Counted from the stretch's first letter, positions 23,426 through 35,474 are shown. The stretch: DNA of 64,000 bases from Micromussa lordhowensis (GCA_964020085.1 OZ026600.1:2755401-2819400), one strand, 5' to 3'. The notes: generated by a model not told the origin, from the sequence alone. Program-made: numbers and translations.

Positions 23426-26400
23426 CTATTTGCCACCAAAGTATGTTTGAAGCAGGTTCACCACTGATTGAAAGACGTGCGGCTTAAAGTGTACAGCATC
23501 ATAAGGTTTTCCAGGCAGCCCAGTCCCCTCAGGATAAGAGTCGCTGATGGGAAATACGTCCAACACGTCGATCCCTGCTCCACACATGGCATGCATGGCG
23601 TAAGAGTTAAACAACAGCACACGCTGCAAACGGACATGAGAAAAGAGTTATGTCAGTATTTATTACAGCAGCTTGCGTCCTTCTCAGTCACATTCAAACA
23701 GATTTTTTTCCTCGATCTCTCCTCCCCTCCTCTACGTTTTCCCCGGCTTAAACTTGGCCCCCCCCCCCTTCCCCATCCTCTTGACAAAATACGAATATCT
23801 ACGGCTGCTCTCCATGTTATCAACTGTGTCCATAATAAAGAGGGGAGGCACTTCATTGTTACCGGTCATTTATAGAAACATCGTGCAAACCAAATCCCGC
23901 CATCTTAGAATTGGTAACAGTGGAGGGGTGGCGCGAGAGAAAATATGCCGACGGACTAGGTGTGAGGTGGGAAAAAAAAAGCGAGAGGGGGTGGGGGTGG
24001 GAGGAAGGGGAAGTACCCCATTTCCCGCCTCCCGTCCCCCTCTACCCCAACCCTCTACCGGTTAAACACCCAAGTACAACTCAAGATGGCGGCGTCGAAA
24101 ACCTGATTTATCAAGCGTTCCGTTCCAAAATAACGCTTACACTGCAGGCTTTGGGCTTAAAATTGCAGAGCTTGTTTCCCGTAAGAGGGTTTTGCACCAG
24201 TAAGTTTTGCCGTTTGCATTCTCAAGGTCATTTTACCTGATAGGTCAAAAATCTGATATTCGTTGAATGGCGAGCGTTGGTTCTTGGATCGCCATATTTC
24301 TCTTTATTAATGGCAGTAGTCGTCTTCCAAATAAGTTGTCCTCTAAACCGCCATGATTTCTTATTCGTCTTGAATCTTTCATTTAACAATCTTATGGTCT
24401 TATCTATAAGGACCTTGTACGTGGTGAAATTGATAGTATGCACGTAGTGCAGACCTAGATTGAGAATCAAGACACTTTTGTCGCTGACCATGAAAGGCTG
24501 AGAAATGACTTGAAAAATCTCAGTCAGGACTCTCCTGACGCTGAAATCGTTGTCATCGTTTTCTAGTCTTCCTCTCGTCAAGTTCTTGCCGGGAATTGTG
24601 TATACCCAGTTGTAAGTGTTGTTACATCTTTGGAAGATCTTTTTACAGAGCGGCTGCCGAATAATGGATTTATAAAAGAAGTCCCCGACTGAATCGCCGT
24701 AAATCCATAATGTTTCTAGTTTCCCAGCTGGATTTCTGTTTCTTGTTTGAGGTGCTTCTAGAAAATTTAACATATAAAATGTCACGGAATAGATAGTAGT
24801 ATAGAAGTATAAAAGAACAATTGTTTATCGAGATGAATCTAAAGTTCCTCGTACGGTTTCTCCCCCAACCAGCTGGGGACCCATTACATTCTAGAAATTG
24901 AGGTCCAATCGGTGCACAAGTTTAGAACTGTAACTTGAAAATCTAGGTAGACTATACAAAAGCTCGTTCAGGTACGTATATAGACTTATCCCCAAGACTA
25001 AAATCTTTTCAAAAGTAAAACTAGAACTCTCAAACTGAGTCTATGCTTTCTTTCTTGTAACCTCGTGATGGAAAGTCCAACGACAATTGTCCTTTTGCCT
25101 GACAGTAAGTACAAGGGTAGACACAGGATATTTCAAGGGGGACGGATTCAATTGCCGTGCTCCCACAATGTGGCTATATGGGAATTGAAAACTTCACATC
25201 AGAAAAACTAGCTATGACACAAAGTAGATATTACTATGACGCAACTGTCCTGTCTTTTATTTCTGCCATAATATTCAAAATGTTGTGCAACTGTTTTGCG
25301 ACTTTTTGCAATTTCTTTGCTCCTCCAAGGAGGTTTAGGGTAGCCACCCACTCCAGTCTCCCTCTAAATCCGCTCCCATAGTAGCTAAATACATTAACAG
25401 AATCAATAACTCACCCCTGAGATATGGTTTCCATGTTTCATTCACCCATCTCCCATTACCATCCCATATTTCAGAACATCTGATTCCACAAGGTACATTA
25501 AGAGAACCAAATTTATTGATGACCCCTGTTGACCGACAAGATATACATATGAATTTGTTCTAGTATTATGTAGTGTCAACGAGCATGGCCCTTAAAATTC
25601 TTCAAATGTACTGATTTAAAGCTTGCGCGACTTGTTTTAGACGAAATGCAGATTGAGCTCAAAAAGTGCGATGATTTATGAAGAACGCGACTACTTTTTT
25701 TTTTTTTTTTTTTTTTTGGGGGGGGGGGGGTGGGCAAGGGGTGTTAGGAACAACTTGGCCTAATTCCTAGATTCTCCTTACAGCAAACTAGTCCCTTTGT
25801 ATGGTGGGGAAGGGAGGTTCCATTGCACTGACTTGATAAATACTAATATTGGAAGGAAGTTTGTTTAACTCTCATTGACTAACATCGTTGGAAAGGCGCG
25901 TTTTCAAATGAGTTGATTCGGAGTAGGGCATACTTCGTCTGCCTGTGAAATGAACACAATCTCTCTTCAACCTCAGACATACTAAAAATTTGCGCATGTT
26001 CAAATTTGATTCCACGACGGCGCGAACGTAACTGGTGGTTGTATAACACAATTTCTCATTTACTATCATACTCTCGTTTGATCGTATTCTCACGTAAAAC
26101 GGGCTTGATTTGTTCTCACTTTGTAGAAATTGAAAAATAACAGTTTAATACCAAAACAAGATTGTATCCACTGCATGTACTTACTTTGAAAAAGTAGCTC
26201 CGATGAATGTGGAACAATTATAGTGAATGGTGCACCGTCCCATAAAGGACTCAATAGAAATGGTTTGTCGTGACCAGGAAGAGCATTTGGTGCTTGATAT
26301 CTACCCTGCGCATTCCCTGGTAAATAATGGAATATGGTGTAAATTGATTCATTAGCCCTTAAAGATCCTCTGACAGTATGTAACCAGGAATAAATGTCCA

Positions 26401-27732
26401 TCTCGGACCCTGTACGTGTCTTTAAACCACGGAGTCCCTCAATATATAAATTATTTGTGAGGGGAGATTAAGCGCCAAAAAAATAAAATCTTCCTCCATT
26501 ACTTATGAGCAACTATCCCCAATCATTCTAAGCAACATATGGCAGTCAGCGACCTTTCCCTACAGCAAGGAAGCACGGAAAGCCGCAAAACTCTTGAACA
26601 GAAATTTAGTTTTCAAATCGGCACTCTTAATCCTCACGGTATCAACGAACGCTTTTCATTCAACTAATTTATTCTGTTGTTTTTCACGTTACCATGCACC
26701 AACCAATAGCGTAGTTCCCAGAACCCAGAATTCCTCGATTCGCTCCGACGAAGGTTAACGCTGGAAACGTCAGCTTTCGAATCTCTTTACGGTGGCCAAT
26801 TCACATTATCAATGAACTCAGTTGATAAAACCAAATTATCTTATCAATGAAAGTTAGAAAGTCAATAGGACTCTGTATGAAGTAAGTCGTAAATAAGAAT
26901 ACAAGAATAAGGGACGTAATGTACAGTGACTGCATCTTATAACTGATCCGAGGAAGAGTTCGTGAGTTGTGAGAGCTGAGTTATCACGATGAGTGTAATT
27001 GTTTTACGTAGACGTAACGCGCACAAGTTGACGCTTCTGAGCGAGTTAATTTTTTGTCGGGAGGAGTCAGTCATATACTGGGTTAGTTTAGTCAACGTAT
27101 AGCTCTCACTGACCTTTTATAAACCAGTCTCTTGGGGGGTCTCTGTAGCCATCACACAGTGAATACTCCAGAACCACTTCAATGTGGTATTTTCCTGGCT
27201 CTAAAACAAGAAAAATGACTTCGTACTTTCCATTTCCGTGATCAACTACTGTTGGAGACATAGAGGAGGGGCCTCGTATATGAATCCGCCAAGAGTCCCC
27301 TCCAACCGTCTTGTCCAAGTTGTCCCGTGTTACAGACTGTATTTCAAATCGACTAAACTGTCCGGCAGGTCTGATATCCCACGATATCAGGTAGCTTTTA
27401 GCCGCATCTGTCCTGCTTTGGGAATGCTGAAAGCCCTTATTCTTGCCCCATTCCATGTTATCTGCGCATGGTCGCAAAACTTGTTTCCAGTCCACCCGCA
27501 TTCGCTTTAAGCGACACCATGTCTCGAGAAAGTCTGCGTAACGCGCGTTCTCGCGCGTCTCGTTGTTGACTATCCTCGCGTGTGGCTTCCGTGACGCTAT
27601 GTGAACATTGTAATGGTGGTGGGTCCAGTATAGATACGCAAATATACACAATGCTGCAACAGTTATTAGTATTTTTCGAGAGATAAGCTTGTTGATGCAT
27701 GCCCGTGCTGCTAACACCGCGCGTAAACTCAT
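23426..27732 (-). CDS. NXPE family (neurexophilin/PC-esterase) protein, copy A
   Basis: Four exons on the minus strand: 27732-27114, 26316-26185, 24757-24237 and 23623-23426. All introns are GT-AG, with phases 1, 1 and 0, and the exons total 489 residues. Residues 20-36 form one hydrophobic segment after a basic N-terminus, fitting a type II signal anchor. Exon 1 also carries the neurexophilin-like beta-sandwich, with WDIRPAGQFSRF, GGDSWRIHIRGPSSMSPT, DHGNGKYEV and LCDGYRDPP. Exon 3 opens the PC-esterase region with TLWIYGDS (nucleophile Ser273). Exon 4 supplies DVFPISDSYPEGTG and DAVH (466-469), the Asp-His pair. Vertebrate NXPE proteins are about 550 residues, so this is slightly short but complete across both domains. 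The substrate is unknown to me; this fold commonly acts on acylated glycans. The frame stays open 110 codons upstream of the chosen Met (to 28062), so a longer start is possible. Intron 3 contains CT/GA-rich repeat sequence. Confidence 0.9.
23690..24065. repeat. Pyrimidine/purine-rich low-complexity block in NXPE A intron 3
   Basis: A CT-rich half (about 23700-23790, with a C-run at 23759-23768) faces a GA-rich half (about 23920-24020, with GGGGGTGGGGGTGGGAGG). The two are partly complementary, so the block could fold or form triplex DNA. The open frames crossing it on both strands are compositional artefacts. Confidence 0.55.
25690..25731. repeat. T-run followed by G-run in NXPE A intron 2
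   Basis: An uninterrupted run of about 23 T is followed directly by about 12 G. It may mark the tail of an old retroposed copy or a slippage hotspot, and it is a likely source of assembly error. No element body could be identified beside it. Confidence 0.7.
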
Positions 27733-28647
27733 CCAGAGCTTACCGGCATCACTCCCAGTTTCAAAGCAGTTTGTGATTGACCTTCCCTGGTACTGTCTCT
27801 GGATAGCACCTGCGAAGAAACTGAAATGCAACGTTTTGACTAATCCGGCGATTTTATAGAAATCAAAATCCTTATATGTTATTCTGCGGCACCATGAACT
27901 GCACTGTAGGGGCAATCGAAGCATTGAGCACTGTTCACCTCCCACTGAGCGAATAGTGCTTGATCCAAGCAAAAACAAAATGGTCGGCGTAAACTCGCGT
28001 TTTGCCAGTGTTTCTGAATCGGAAATCCTGAGAATACAAGAAAATGCTGCACCAGAAAACATAAAGAAGGCTATGAAATCTGGCCTGAAAGTTTTATAAC
28101 TACCGACGTTTCAGTTTGACGTTCGACTTTCGAGCAGTTTTAAGACATGTCCTTGGCAATCAGAGATTTTATCAACTAAGGCCAAAGCAAACCTGACCTC
28201 CAAGTCTTTTTTCACCCGGCATTGATAGGAATGAATGCTACAGGCTTCATCGGCAGAAGCATTACGTTACGAAGCACTTCCACGTCTTTGTGCAAGAAGT
28301 CCTGCGCACATGGTATCATTTCAGGTTGTATTTCGCCAACTGATCTTTTAACTGATTTTCATTTCAAGTGAAAATGAAAACCTAGCTTGAGTGAACGTTG
28401 AATTTGTTTTGTAAGCGGACTGTCGATTAAGATTACTGATTTGAAAGGTGTTAAAAGACCAGTTTGCTAGATCGTGACGAGGAGTTTAACGAACTAGATC
28501 TGCCAAGTTTCAAAATTCTGTAAACAGTTTCGCCCACACTTCGTGCCGCTTGCACAATTTCCGCGCATAATTGAGAGGTCAATTCAATCGATTTTTAATG
28601 GTTTCCTTTTCGTCCTGTTTTTGAGATCAGTTCGTGTGCATATTCTA

Positions 28648-28760
28648 AAACAATTATTCTTTTCAATCTCGGTGAATAACGGCAGAATATTTACCACGGC
28701 GCTTCGCGGCTAGATAAATATTCTGCCAGTAATCACCTCAGTTTGAAAGAATAATTGTTA
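28648..28760. mobile_element. Small palindromic MITE
   Basis: AACAATTATTCTTTTCAA at the left pairs with TTTGAAAGAATAATTGTT at the right. The inner stretch GGCAGAATATTTA pairs with TAAATATTCTGCC. About 113 bp in all, with a GC-rich loop (CCACGGCGCTTCGCGGCTAGA). No transposase and no clear target duplication. Confidence 0.7.
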
Positions 28761-28854
28761 ATATTATCGATTCTCAGTCAATTCTTTCACTTACAACCTG
28801 TCTGTTATTTATGTTTTTTATGAAATACACTGTAGATGGTACCGTCCAAGTCTT

Positions 28855-29380
28855 TTTTAAAGATGGAAAGCGAGGCCAGGGAATCTGCCTGAAGTCTGTA
28901 GCCCTCGTTTCAGGCAGCGCCCCGACCACGCCGGAACAACTTGAAAACGCAGAATTATTTTTACGGTTAGGCCCGTGACCGTCCATACTAATCCACGAAA
29001 ACGGAACTTTTCGAAAACGCTCTTCAAAGCGAAGGAATCTGAAAACACCAGCCGGCTTTTCGTTTCGTTTGTACGGAAAATAATTATTTGACAACGGAAG
29101 TTCTCGAAATCGATGCCGCCACGATAATCATATTTTCCAGTCGACAGAGTTTTTCTCAAACCAAGAGAAATGCTCAAACACAAATCCAAAAGGTACCGGT
29201 GAGTTTTGCGTTTTTAAATTCATCCCTCCAGCGTAGGGAGGACCGAAAACATTTGATGCGTTTTCAGAGTAAACCTCCGTTTCTCGGGCTCCGTCGTGGT
29301 GTGGACGGAGATCAAATCCATTTTCAAGATTGAAAGAGAAGCCAGGGAATCTCCCAGAAATCTGTAGCCCTTGTTTCCAA
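28855..29380. repeat. Dispersed element bounded by ~50-bp direct repeats
   Basis: The sequence AGATGGAAAGCGAGGCCAGG...CTGTAGCCCTCGTTTC near 28860-28912 recurs as AGATTGAAAGAGAAGCCAGG...CTGTAGCCCTTGTTTCC near 29327-29378. Between them lies sequence rich in GAAAACG blocks that resembles the element at 30835-31080. The structure suggests either a nested insertion or an element with direct terminal repeats. Open frames on the minus strand here are shared with the related copy and are repeat artefacts. Confidence 0.6.
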
Positions 29381-30228
29381 ATGCAAAGGTCTATATCTCA
29401 CGAATGGATTTAAATTTGTCAAAGCACCAGTGGGGGAGCAATTCATTTTATATTTATTTGAAATACTTCCTTAAATGTGACTTGACATTGATATTCTAAG
29501 GAGAAATGAGATGTTGAACCATAATTCGAAAATCTTAATTGAAAGCAGCTTAACATGTATCCAGCTCTTTTACCCTTTTCTACCCTTACAATCGACTGAT
29601 TTCAACATAACAAAGAATTTTCCCAGGGCAAAATAATCGGAATAGAAGGTTTTGTGACGCTATTTATAAGAAAAAGCCATCACATCTCGTCTTTCGAAGT
29701 CAAATTCTAACAGTAACGGTAACTCGAAGGGAACCGGCGTTGATATTTTTGAAAAGTCTAGCTTTAAGTTGAATTGGTTCTACCACGAAGCTTACCTTTA
29801 TAAAGAGATCATTGGTTTTTACCAGTTGATACACAGTCAGTCCTTTTGTAGATTACGGCATCGTTAGTAAGTACAACATCAATTTGAGAAACAGAATCTT
29901 AACACATAGCATTTTTCCTTCATCAACTTGATCTTTGAGTTTTCTACTGGTACCCGCTCAAGAACCAATAGTCTGCGGGTACGGCACAATAAACAACACA
30001 CCTGTCTCTAGGTAAACATTATAGACTTAATCACTGGTCCCAAGGTAAACAATTTGTTTTGTTTTCAAGAATCTCCAGCAATGTTTCCCAGGAAGATGAT
30101 TGGGACACAGTGATTAAGCGTTTTCTTATATAGCTATAAAACTATAAAATCATTTTTTTGCGTCCAAAAATTGAGGGAAAGGTAAAAAATTTTAAAAAAA
30201 GCTGTTAATTTTTTATCCTACCCTCAAA

Positions 30229-30825
30229 CGTGTTAGCTCAGAAGGTAGCGTGCGGGAGGTCGCGGGTTTAAAGCCCGGCCGGACCAACACTCAGGGTCTT
30301 TAAATAACCGAGGAGAAAGTGCTGCCTTTGAAATTTCATCTGCAAATGGTTAGACTTTCTAGTCTTCTCGGATAAGGACGATAAACTCTTCATAATTGTG
30401 TGAGACAGTTTTCACCAACCCCACCCGTGTTAGTGTAATATTCGTGAGCAATACCAAATATGGGACGAACACGTGCGAGGATAAGGTGACAATTTTTTGG
30501 ACGTGACTAGAATTTTAGCAGTGTGAGAGTTTTCGAGAGTTTGCCGAGAACGGCTGTTTTGTAAGTTGGAAAATAAAGCGGACGAGACGGACAAAACAGA
30601 GAGTTTTATTAAGTTCGTTGGGTGAGTTAAGTGTACCGTCAAAAGTACGGTTCAATTAATTCTGTGGGACGTAAAAGAACCCCCCCACTGTTGGAAAAGA
30701 GTAGGGGACGTAGTTCCCGGTGTGGTCGTCTCTCATCTGATGGTTAAACGCTCGGAGACATTAGCTGCATAAGCTACTCCAAAATCCGAGGGTAAATAAA
30801 GTGATGTATGTATGTATGTACGGCG
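30229..30825 (+). mobile_element. tRNA-derived SINE, interrupted by an insertion
   Basis: The head has pol III box-like motifs, TTAGCTCAGAAGG (A box, near 30233) and GGTTTAAAGCC (B box, 30265-30275). They are closer together than in a tRNA, so the anticodon arm is deleted. The body reads CTCAGGGTCTTTAAATAACC, then GTCTTCTCGGATAAGGACGA, to about 30400. The 3' part resumes near 30655 with TGTGGGACGTAAAAGAACCC, TAGTTCCCGGTGTGGTCGTC and CATAAGCTACTCC, and ends in a (TGTA)n tail at 30804-30820. From memory these parts form one contiguous SINE in corals, so about 240 bp (roughly 30410-30650) is either an insertion or a diverged middle section. Confidence 0.7.
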
Positions 30826-30834
30826 GGGGAATTT

Positions 30835-31080
30835 TAAAACGGAGCTTTATTTCTCCGGTTAGGTCTACCGCCACAACCAATCCGTCACGAAAACGGAGCT
30901 TTTCAAAACTGGAGGAACTTGAAAACCCCGTCGTTGCGTTTTTGTGTGGACAGAAAACAATTTGAAAACAAAGCTTTTCGAACACGATGAGGTTTCGATA
31001 ATCGTAAAATTTCTCTGCCCGAGTTTTACTCAAACACAAATACAAAATGACCGCTGATTGCTAGGTTTTCAAATTTTTCT
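30835..31080. repeat. Dispersed element related to 28.9-29.4 kb
   Basis: Shares CACGAAAACGGAGCTTTTC, TGAAAACCCCGTC, and TTTTACTCAAACACAAATACA with the 28.9-29.2 kb sequence, in the same order and orientation. Minus-strand conceptual translations of both copies also align (DYR, FEK.RFR and LT..I.LRF blocks). The similarity is nucleotide-level and repeat-derived, not evidence for a protein. Probably a MITE pair. Confidence 0.6.
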
Positions 31081-32300
31081 GGCGTAGTGTGAGCGCGGCG
31101 TGATGTAATGATTTGGTGAGCTAATGTGCGATAGGGTACGAGGTGTATATCCTCGAGCGTATTACTTTGCGAGTGGCCTGGGCTTTAGGTCTGAAAATGT
31201 TCTTGCAACCAACTGTTGGTGGATTGGGAACAAAATTGATTGATTTTCAATTGATTATGAATGTCGACAAACGTGGAAAGGGTTTATTACAGTGACAACG
31301 AAAATGTAGACTGCACTCTTTACAAATAATTCACAAATATAATAAGTTAAATTTTACATCAATTTCCCCCGAGGTCGAGGTAAGCCTTAAACAATAAGAC
31401 GCAATAAATGGGAGAATATTCGAAATATTGAAATCTTAATGGTTAATTATATTCAATACCGAAAACTCACTTTAGTACCATCCTCGTATTATCTTTTAAA
31501 TTAATCAATTAAAGTAAATTAAGAAATTATTTTCTATACCAATTGAATAAATTCACAGCAATGATTTGACATGGGATCTAAGAAACAAAACTACTTAAAA
31601 TAAAGATTATTGCACTGAATTACGTACACGATACTTAGCGGTTGTGAAAATATCCCCTGGAAAAAAAATCAGGCTACAAAATGTTTACATCGAGGATTAT
31701 CTCAAGTTAATTTGAATTATACCGAGGGGTAAATGGCACAATTTCGAGCTAAGGACCACTTGATTATTTAAATCTATTAAATGGCTCATGAAATTTACCT
31801 TGTGTTGATCAATCGTAATGAGATCTAATTGCGTCTCACAGCCTTCATTGATTATATGTATACACTCTAAAGTATAAACGAAGCTATTTATATTAATGTA
31901 TTTTAATGCATCGAGTTACGATGTACTGATGTAGCCGTTAAGCGATCACCTTTAAAAATATGATTTTCATATATTACACGCAGTTTTTTCCATTTACGCT
32001 TTCGTACTGAATTTAGACGCGGCTCGACCAAGCGCAAGCATCAATTTATATACGTTCGTCCTTGAGCCATTTTATAGGCTTCTTATACAGTCCTGGCACA
32101 AGTGGGTTTGGCACTAACTTGAATTTACCACATAACTTAATCAAGAATGAACAAGCTATGCCAACAATCTTTTCCTCCCCTCTCTTTCAATCCTCCTTTT
32201 GTACCTCTCCATGAGTCCATATTTCTATATAGGTAAAACTATCCCATAGATAAATGGGACCAAGACTGTTAAAAAGAAGTGAATGCGTGCATTCAAAAGT

Positions 32301-32406
32301 CGAGTCTTAGTGCGAAACCATTCATCTGAAAATGAGTTGCGGCTTCAGGTTCATTTTCATGCAAATCAAACTCATTGTAATTTAAGTGGTTTCGCACTTA
32401 GACTCG
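32301..32406. mobile_element. Palindromic MITE
   Basis: CGAGTCTTAGTGCGAAACCA (32301-32320) is nearly the exact inverse of TGGTTTCGCACTTAGACTCG (32387-32406). An inner pair, TGAAAATGA and TCATTTTCA, lies between. It is a non-coding foldback of about 106 bp, longer if flanking bases pair. It sits about 240 bp downstream of the minus-strand GPCR stop. Confidence 0.75.
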
Positions 32407-32642
32407 TTTTGAAACAGAGGCACAAGGGAACTCGGAAATGGCCTATTCTTCTGATAGTTTCGGCTTCTCTTATGGGTGTACTCAAAGTTAAAACCCTCGC
32501 GAAAATAAAGATATTACGAGGGTGTTAGAAATTGCGGTGGATGTAATTTTACTTCTATATTGTTAGCTGTCCAACAGCATTTACTCACGGGTTTAACCTG
32601 GTTAAATATGTCTATATTATTTTTATTATTTTATGTACTCTG

Positions 32643-33740
32643 TTACAAGTTCACATCTCGACCGTTTGCCGAATGACGCAACTTTGCAGGACCAAACGGG
32701 GGCGACTTCTGAACTGCCAGTGGAACTGGCAAAGAACGTACTGATGGTACGTCTGTCTGTACGAGGCAAGGTGCCATAACCTTTATCAGGGTACTCCTCA
32801 CTTCTAAGATGCGATAGGTGTATACCAACGGATTGATGGCGCTGTTGCTGTAATGGAGAAGTTTCACAAAATCCAACAGATGCATCAGATTGGTGCCTCG
32901 GGGAATATACTGGGGCCAGAAAATAAACAATACTGACAACGTGAAAAATGGAAGCCACGACAATACAAAAAAACCTGTGACTATCAACACGGTTTTAGCG
33001 GTTGTTTGTTCATGATGCGCCTTCCTCTGAAGTGAACTAATGGAGTATGAGCGCCGACGAATGTTGAACAGTTTCACGTTCTTGTAAATGTTGGCGTACA
33101 TGCAGATTATTATCAGAAGCGGCAGGAAAAATCCCGCCATAGTACTCAACAGGCCCTTGTACTTCCTCCACTTGGCAAGTTTGAAGTCGCTAATGAAGAT
33201 GCTTGCAATTGCAAAACCGTACACCCATGTTGCAGCGATGGCACAGTAATAGTAACACCGGGGCATAACGCGATGTCTTAGTGGTTTCGAAATCGCAATG
33301 TTTCGCTCGATACTGATGATCGTAAGGTGAGCGATGGAAGTAAGGGCGCTGCAAACGTCGAAGAAAGTATACGCTTTGCGGAATTGAAGGTTCGCCGCGC
33401 TTTGAGACGTATGGTTCAAGTCGTATAGCAATATATACATCCAACACGGGATTGAGATGGCACCCACAATAAAATCTGAAACTGCTAAACTCGCGAAGAA
33501 CATATTCGTCGCTGTACGTAGCTTGTTGTTTCTTGTGAAAACGAATATAATAAGAGAGTTCCCAAGGATTACCAAGAATGACAGAAGTGAGTAGATTGTT
33601 ACGAAAATAAGCGTTTCTTGCGCTGAGTGTCTGGGAAAGGAAGCCACGGATCCGGAATTGGCTCTCGTTGCTGAAGTGTCGTTTGTTAAGTTGCATATTC
33701 CACTAGAAGAACTTGAGTTGTTGAAAACCAAGTTTTTCAT
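32643..33740 (-). CDS. Aminergic-like class A GPCR, copy 1
   Basis: An intronless frame of 365 residues from the ATG at 33740-33738. The frame is open 12 codons further up but without an ATG. The N-terminus is Ser/Asn-rich with potential N-glycosylation sites (NNSS, NLT, NDTS). Seven TM segments follow. TM3 has Asp128 (3.32, the amine-binding position) and E-R-N at 145-147 in place of DRY. TM6 has SWLPFF (Trp262, Pro264, Phe265, Phe266). TM7 reads LLHYSNSAINPLVY, giving Tyr7.43 and the NPxxY motif (303-307). Arg121 occupies Cys3.25 and ECL2 has no Cys, so the usual disulfide is missing. TM5 lacks the serines of catecholamine receptors. Family: biogenic-amine-receptor-like, ligand unknown. Related to the receptors at 44122 and 56476. 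Confidence 0.92.
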   Translation of the reverse strand: MKNLVFNNSSSSSGICNLTNDTSATRANSGSVASFPRHSAQETLIFVTIYSLLSFLVILGNSLIIFVFTRNNKLRTATNMFFASLAVSDFIVGAISIPCWMYILLYDLNHTSQSAANLQFRKAYTFFDVCSALTSIAHLTIISIERNIAISKPLRHRVMPRCYYYCAIAATWVYGFAIASIFISDFKLAKWRKYKGLLSTMAGFFLPLLIIICMYANIYKNVKLFNIRRRSYSISSLQRKAHHEQTTAKTVLIVTGFFVLSWLPFFTLSVLFIFWPQYIPRGTNLMHLLDFVKLLHYSNSAINPLVYTYRILEVRSTLIKVMAPCLVQTDVPSVRSLPVPLAVQKSPPFGPAKLRHSANGRDVNL

Positions 33741-35300
33741 CTTTAAAGGCTGGTTCGTTTCCTTCCAGCTCTTCACAAATGTGAGCCTCTTTTATAAATC
33801 TGAAAGGGAAGTTAAATATCCCTAATATGTACGTATTTTAGAGGGAGATTAAAATGTGGCAGTGATAATTAATTGTTCAATGGTCTGTTACGTCAGGCTT
33901 GTCAACTAAATAATAAGGATTTCGGAAAATTACGACATTTGGCCAAAACATGGCTTGAGACATGAAAGTCGACAAAAAACTCAGCAATCTATGTCCTAAA
34001 TGTGCTTTGGCTGCATTTTCCCATTGGGCGCTTTAAGAAAAGCAAAGAAAAAAAAAAAGATTACGATCCAAAGTCTTTTACCTGATCATACGTGATGCGT
34101 GGTTATATTAGCTCCCTGTTCTATCCAGCCAGACGTAAAATTACCTGTCAATACCATAGCATAAAGGTGGGCCATTACTGAAAAACGTATTCAAGGTTTT
34201 GACATAAGATGATTCAAGCATTCAAAATAATGGGTCGAAAAAACGAACATGTCAAGCAATAAGAAAATTGAATCAATATGGCCAAGTTGCACCTGCGTTT
34301 TGTGCATTTCAATATTGCCCTCCCAGTCCTATTTTGGTTTATAATATTTTTTCGGTCATGTTTGAACCATCTTATTACCAACGTGTGGTACACTTCCTCT
34401 TTGTTCCAGCTTGTGCTTAACAGTAATAACTCCGGAGGAGCAACATATAATTAAGCAAACATAAAATATGCCTCACGGCTAGATTAGTTGTCCATAGCAA
34501 CCTTAGTTTTACTGATGAGTGTTTTTGACAAGGAGGATGTTCCATTTGAATTAACACAAACCCTTCATTCCTGGTTTAATTACGTTCTTTAAACCTTTTG
34601 AAATTCATAATATACTGCTCATCATCTTTTTTATTTAAAACTGAATCTGATGCCATTTCTGCGAATTCACTGGCGCGTTACTGTCGTTTGTAACGTCTGA
34701 GGAAGATTCGTTCCGTTTGTTTACAAATTTCAAAGAAAGCTTGAAGTTTCTACCGGAGACAAATTACATAAGTCCGCAAATGTAGAAAAGAAGGCGACCC
34801 AAAATGAATGTATCGTGTTTTTCCCTTCGATCTGTTTCCGTGTGACGGAACATGTCAGATACACCGATATTCAGAGTTGTTTGTGTTTTCTTTCACTCCC
34901 ACGACTGTCAGTTTTAAAGTTTTTGTTTGTTGTATCTATAACTTGACGTATTTGTAGTATTGACATATTATTAATTACCATCAAAAATATTCCATCTAAT
35001 ATCGATGGTTTTCAGACCGGATGGTATGAAATAAGTCACGATACAGTACTGTCGTTTTCGAACCTAATGGCCTTCCCAAAAACATTCATGTGTGTGTGTG
35101 TGTGTGTATTATTGCCGTTGACAGAAAGCATTGAGTTGGAACAGATTGAAGCATTTGTTTTTCCGACAAAACATCCCAAACATCTTAACATACTCGAATA
35201 TACCCGTGCCCAGGCTCTTTGAATTTAGGCGTGCCCTGTAGCAATTACCTAACTGACGGCACAAGAAATATTTCGCTATTATTGCTATAACAACCAAAGT

Positions 35301-35474
35301 AGGGCCGTAGCCAGAAAAAAATTTTGACTGAGGCAATGTCTATGAATAACTTATGACTGAGGCAATCAGTCCATGGTTGAGTTCTCTTCCTAGGTATTAG
35401 GTTCTATAAACAACAAAAGCCAAAGAAATGACCGAGGCAAGTGCCTCGGTTGGCCTGTTACTAGCTACGGCGCT
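35301..35474. mobile_element. Putative DNA element with ~14-bp inverted ends
   Basis: AGGGCCGTAGCCAG at the left and CTAGCTACGGCGCT at the right are inverted repeats with two mismatches. CAAAG occurs just outside both ends, offset by 1 bp. Inside, GACTGAGGCAAT is repeated twice, and GACCGAGGCAAGTGCCTCGGT forms a hairpin. The start (AGCCAGAAAAAAATTTTGACTGAGGCAATG) recurs on the opposite strand near 61020-61057, which supports a dispersed family. Confidence 0.6.

Larger units (their letters stand above)
28063..32642. other. Repeat-rich spacer
   Basis: No host gene was recognised between the NXPE copy A gene and the GPCR at 32643. The span holds a palindromic MITE (28648-28760), two related dispersed elements (about 28855-29380 and 30835-31080), a tRNA-derived SINE split in two (30229-30825) and another palindromic MITE (32301-32406). 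About 31.1-32.2 kb is plain AT-rich sequence with nothing evident. Confidence 0.5.

Noticed and set aside
23468..24240. Several overlapping frames of 67-135 residues on both strands
   Set aside because: Partly antisense to NXPE A exon 4 and partly C/G-run low-complexity sequence in an intron.
28857..29189. 110-residue minus-strand frame
   Set aside because: Lies in a dispersed repeat; its resemblance to the frame at 30761-31045 comes from repeat nucleotide similarity.
30761..31045. 94-residue minus-strand frame
   Set aside because: Overlaps a SINE tail and a repeat related to 28.9 kb; no domain.
33190..33696. 168-residue minus-strand frame
   Set aside because: Shadow of the GPCR at 32643-33740 in another frame.
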